Part shown: piece after piece, positions 4,474 through 5,207 of the stretch | Position numbering within the stretch: position 1 is the first letter of the stretch | Layout: every line of letters starts with the position of its first letter | The notes under the pieces: model-generated | The model's input: only the letters and a program-made list of their open reading frames with translations | What the model was told of the DNA's origin: nothing | Database searches by the model: none | Source: JANNXQ01 sp031425095 | GTDB taxonomy: Bacteria; Verrucomicrobiota; Verrucomicrobiia; Chthoniobacterales; Chthoniobacteraceae | Assembly: GCA_031425095.1 (NCBI GenBank) | Contig: JANPIS010000443.1 | Location: 1-5,207 of the forward strand | Reading direction: 5' to 3' | DNA length: 5,207 nt | Position numbers and translations under genes: made by a program

Positions 4474-5207
4474 TCAAGGGACGAGGGCGACTCTGCGGCG
4501 CACCCACTTTTCAAACTCGACGACGCAGTAGGCGGCGAAGCCCACGCCGGTGATGTAGAGCCACGAGGCGGCATCGAGTGGCGCGGTGTGGAAGAGGCGG
4601 TTCATGAACGCGGTGTGCGTGAGGAGCAGTTGCGCGCCAAGCATCGCGGCGATGCCGGCGAAGATCGAGAGGTTGCTCCACAGGCCCACGAAGAACATCG
4701 AGTGCAGCAGCGAGCGGCAGTTGAGGAGGTAAAAGCATTCCACCATGACGATGACATTGACCACGGTGGTGCGCGCTTCGATGACGCTTTTGCCGCGGAT
4801 CTCTTGCTCCCAGAGGAAGGAGCCAAATGCACCGGCGAACATAAGCAGGGAGACCAGACCGGTGCGCATGAAGAGCGGAAAGGTGAGGATCGGCTGACGC
4901 GGGTCGCGCGGCGGGCGCTGCATGAGGTCGCGCTCCTTCGGCTCGAAGACGAGCATCAAGCCGAGCAGGACGGCGGTGGCCATATTGATCCACAGAAGCT
5001 GCACGGGCAGCACGGGCAACGCGGTGCCGAGGAAGATGGCCGTGAGCAAGATCATCGCCTCGCCGACGTTGGTCGGCAGGGTCCAGATGATGAATTTGGT
5101 GAGGTTGTCGAAGACGCCGCGCCCTTCCTCCACGGCGGCTTCGATACTGGCGAAGTTGTCGTCGGTGAGCAGCATGTCGGCGGCGCCTTTCGCGACATCC
5201 GTGCCGG
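4474..5207 (-). CDS. P2-type cation-transporting ATPase, C-terminal fragment (gene runs off the right edge)
   Basis: About 243 C-terminal residues are visible of a membrane pump that would normally be 850-950. The visible part opens GTDVAKGAADMLLTDDNFASI-like, the end of the phosphorylation domain just after the hinge motif of P2 ATPases; the DKTGT phosphorylation site and the PEGL segment are outside the window. Counting from the first full codon, membrane segments fall near 36-62 (M5), 66-87 (M6), 115-132 (M7), 147-165 (M8), 170-195 (M9) and 213-234 (M10), followed by a basic end, EKWVRRR. M5 keeps the ion-site pattern N-V-G-E (N46, E49). M6 reads W-I-N-M-A-T-A, keeping N74 and T77 but with Ala78 where SERCA has its essential Asp. 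The M6-M7 loop has the usual FEPKERDLMQRPPRDP. It uses ATP to move a cation across the inner membrane; Ca2+, Na+/K+ or Mg2+ cannot be distinguished from this fragment. The frame is open to the window edge, so truncation is only by the window. Confidence 0.93.
   Translation of the reverse strand, partial: GTDVAKGAADMLLTDDNFASIEAAVEEGRGVFDNLTKFIIWTLPTNVGEAMILLTAIFLGTALPVLPVQLLWINMATAVLLGLMLVFEPKERDLMQRPPRDPRQPILTFPLFMRTGLVSLLMFAGAFGSFLWEQEIRGKSVIEARTTVVNVIVMVECFYLLNCRSLLHSMFFVGLWSNLSIFAGIAAMLGAQLLLTHTAFMNRLFHTAPLDAASWLYITGVGFAAYCVVEFEKWVRRRVALVP

Overview
The window is GC-rich bacterial chromosome. It holds four protein-coding genes of recognisable family and one small gene of no family I recognise. 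The regulator is an AraC-type helix-turn-helix fused to a LacI-like ligand domain (XylR architecture), a class abundant in Verrucomicrobiota and relatives. Genes mostly lack a clear Shine-Dalgarno sequence. Together with the composition this makes a Verrucomicrobiota (Opitutales-like) source my best guess, at moderate confidence and from memory of family distributions rather than any search.

Plus strand, 1-2752: a short upstream region (1-137) with a weak terminator-like T-run; the XylR-type regulator (138-1331); a small, probably exported 120-residue protein (1349-1711) whose C-terminal half is seven tandem octapeptides close to I-V-x-P-L-P-G-E; a short spacer with a candidate promoter; then a complete UDP-glucuronate decarboxylase (1796-2752), which makes UDP-xylose for polysaccharide or glycoconjugate synthesis.

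Convergent gap, 2753-2988: two GC-rich hairpins and no convincing gene. It does hold an out-of-frame continuation of the neighbouring metallo-hydrolase, reachable by removing a single base.

Minus strand, 5207-2989: the C-terminal third of a P2-type cation-transporting ATPase, whose N-terminal part lies beyond the right edge, followed 60 bases later by a complete MBL-fold/beta-CASP metallo-hydrolase of the RNA-processing (CPSF-73/TTHA0252-like) type. The two share orientation and are probably co-transcribed.

The left block may link sugar sensing (regulator), an exported repeat protein and nucleotide-sugar supply (decarboxylase), but only gene order supports that, and codon choice differs sharply between the regulator and the decarboxylase. 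The octapeptide-repeat protein is the least explained element here. No RNA gene, CRISPR array or insertion sequence was found.
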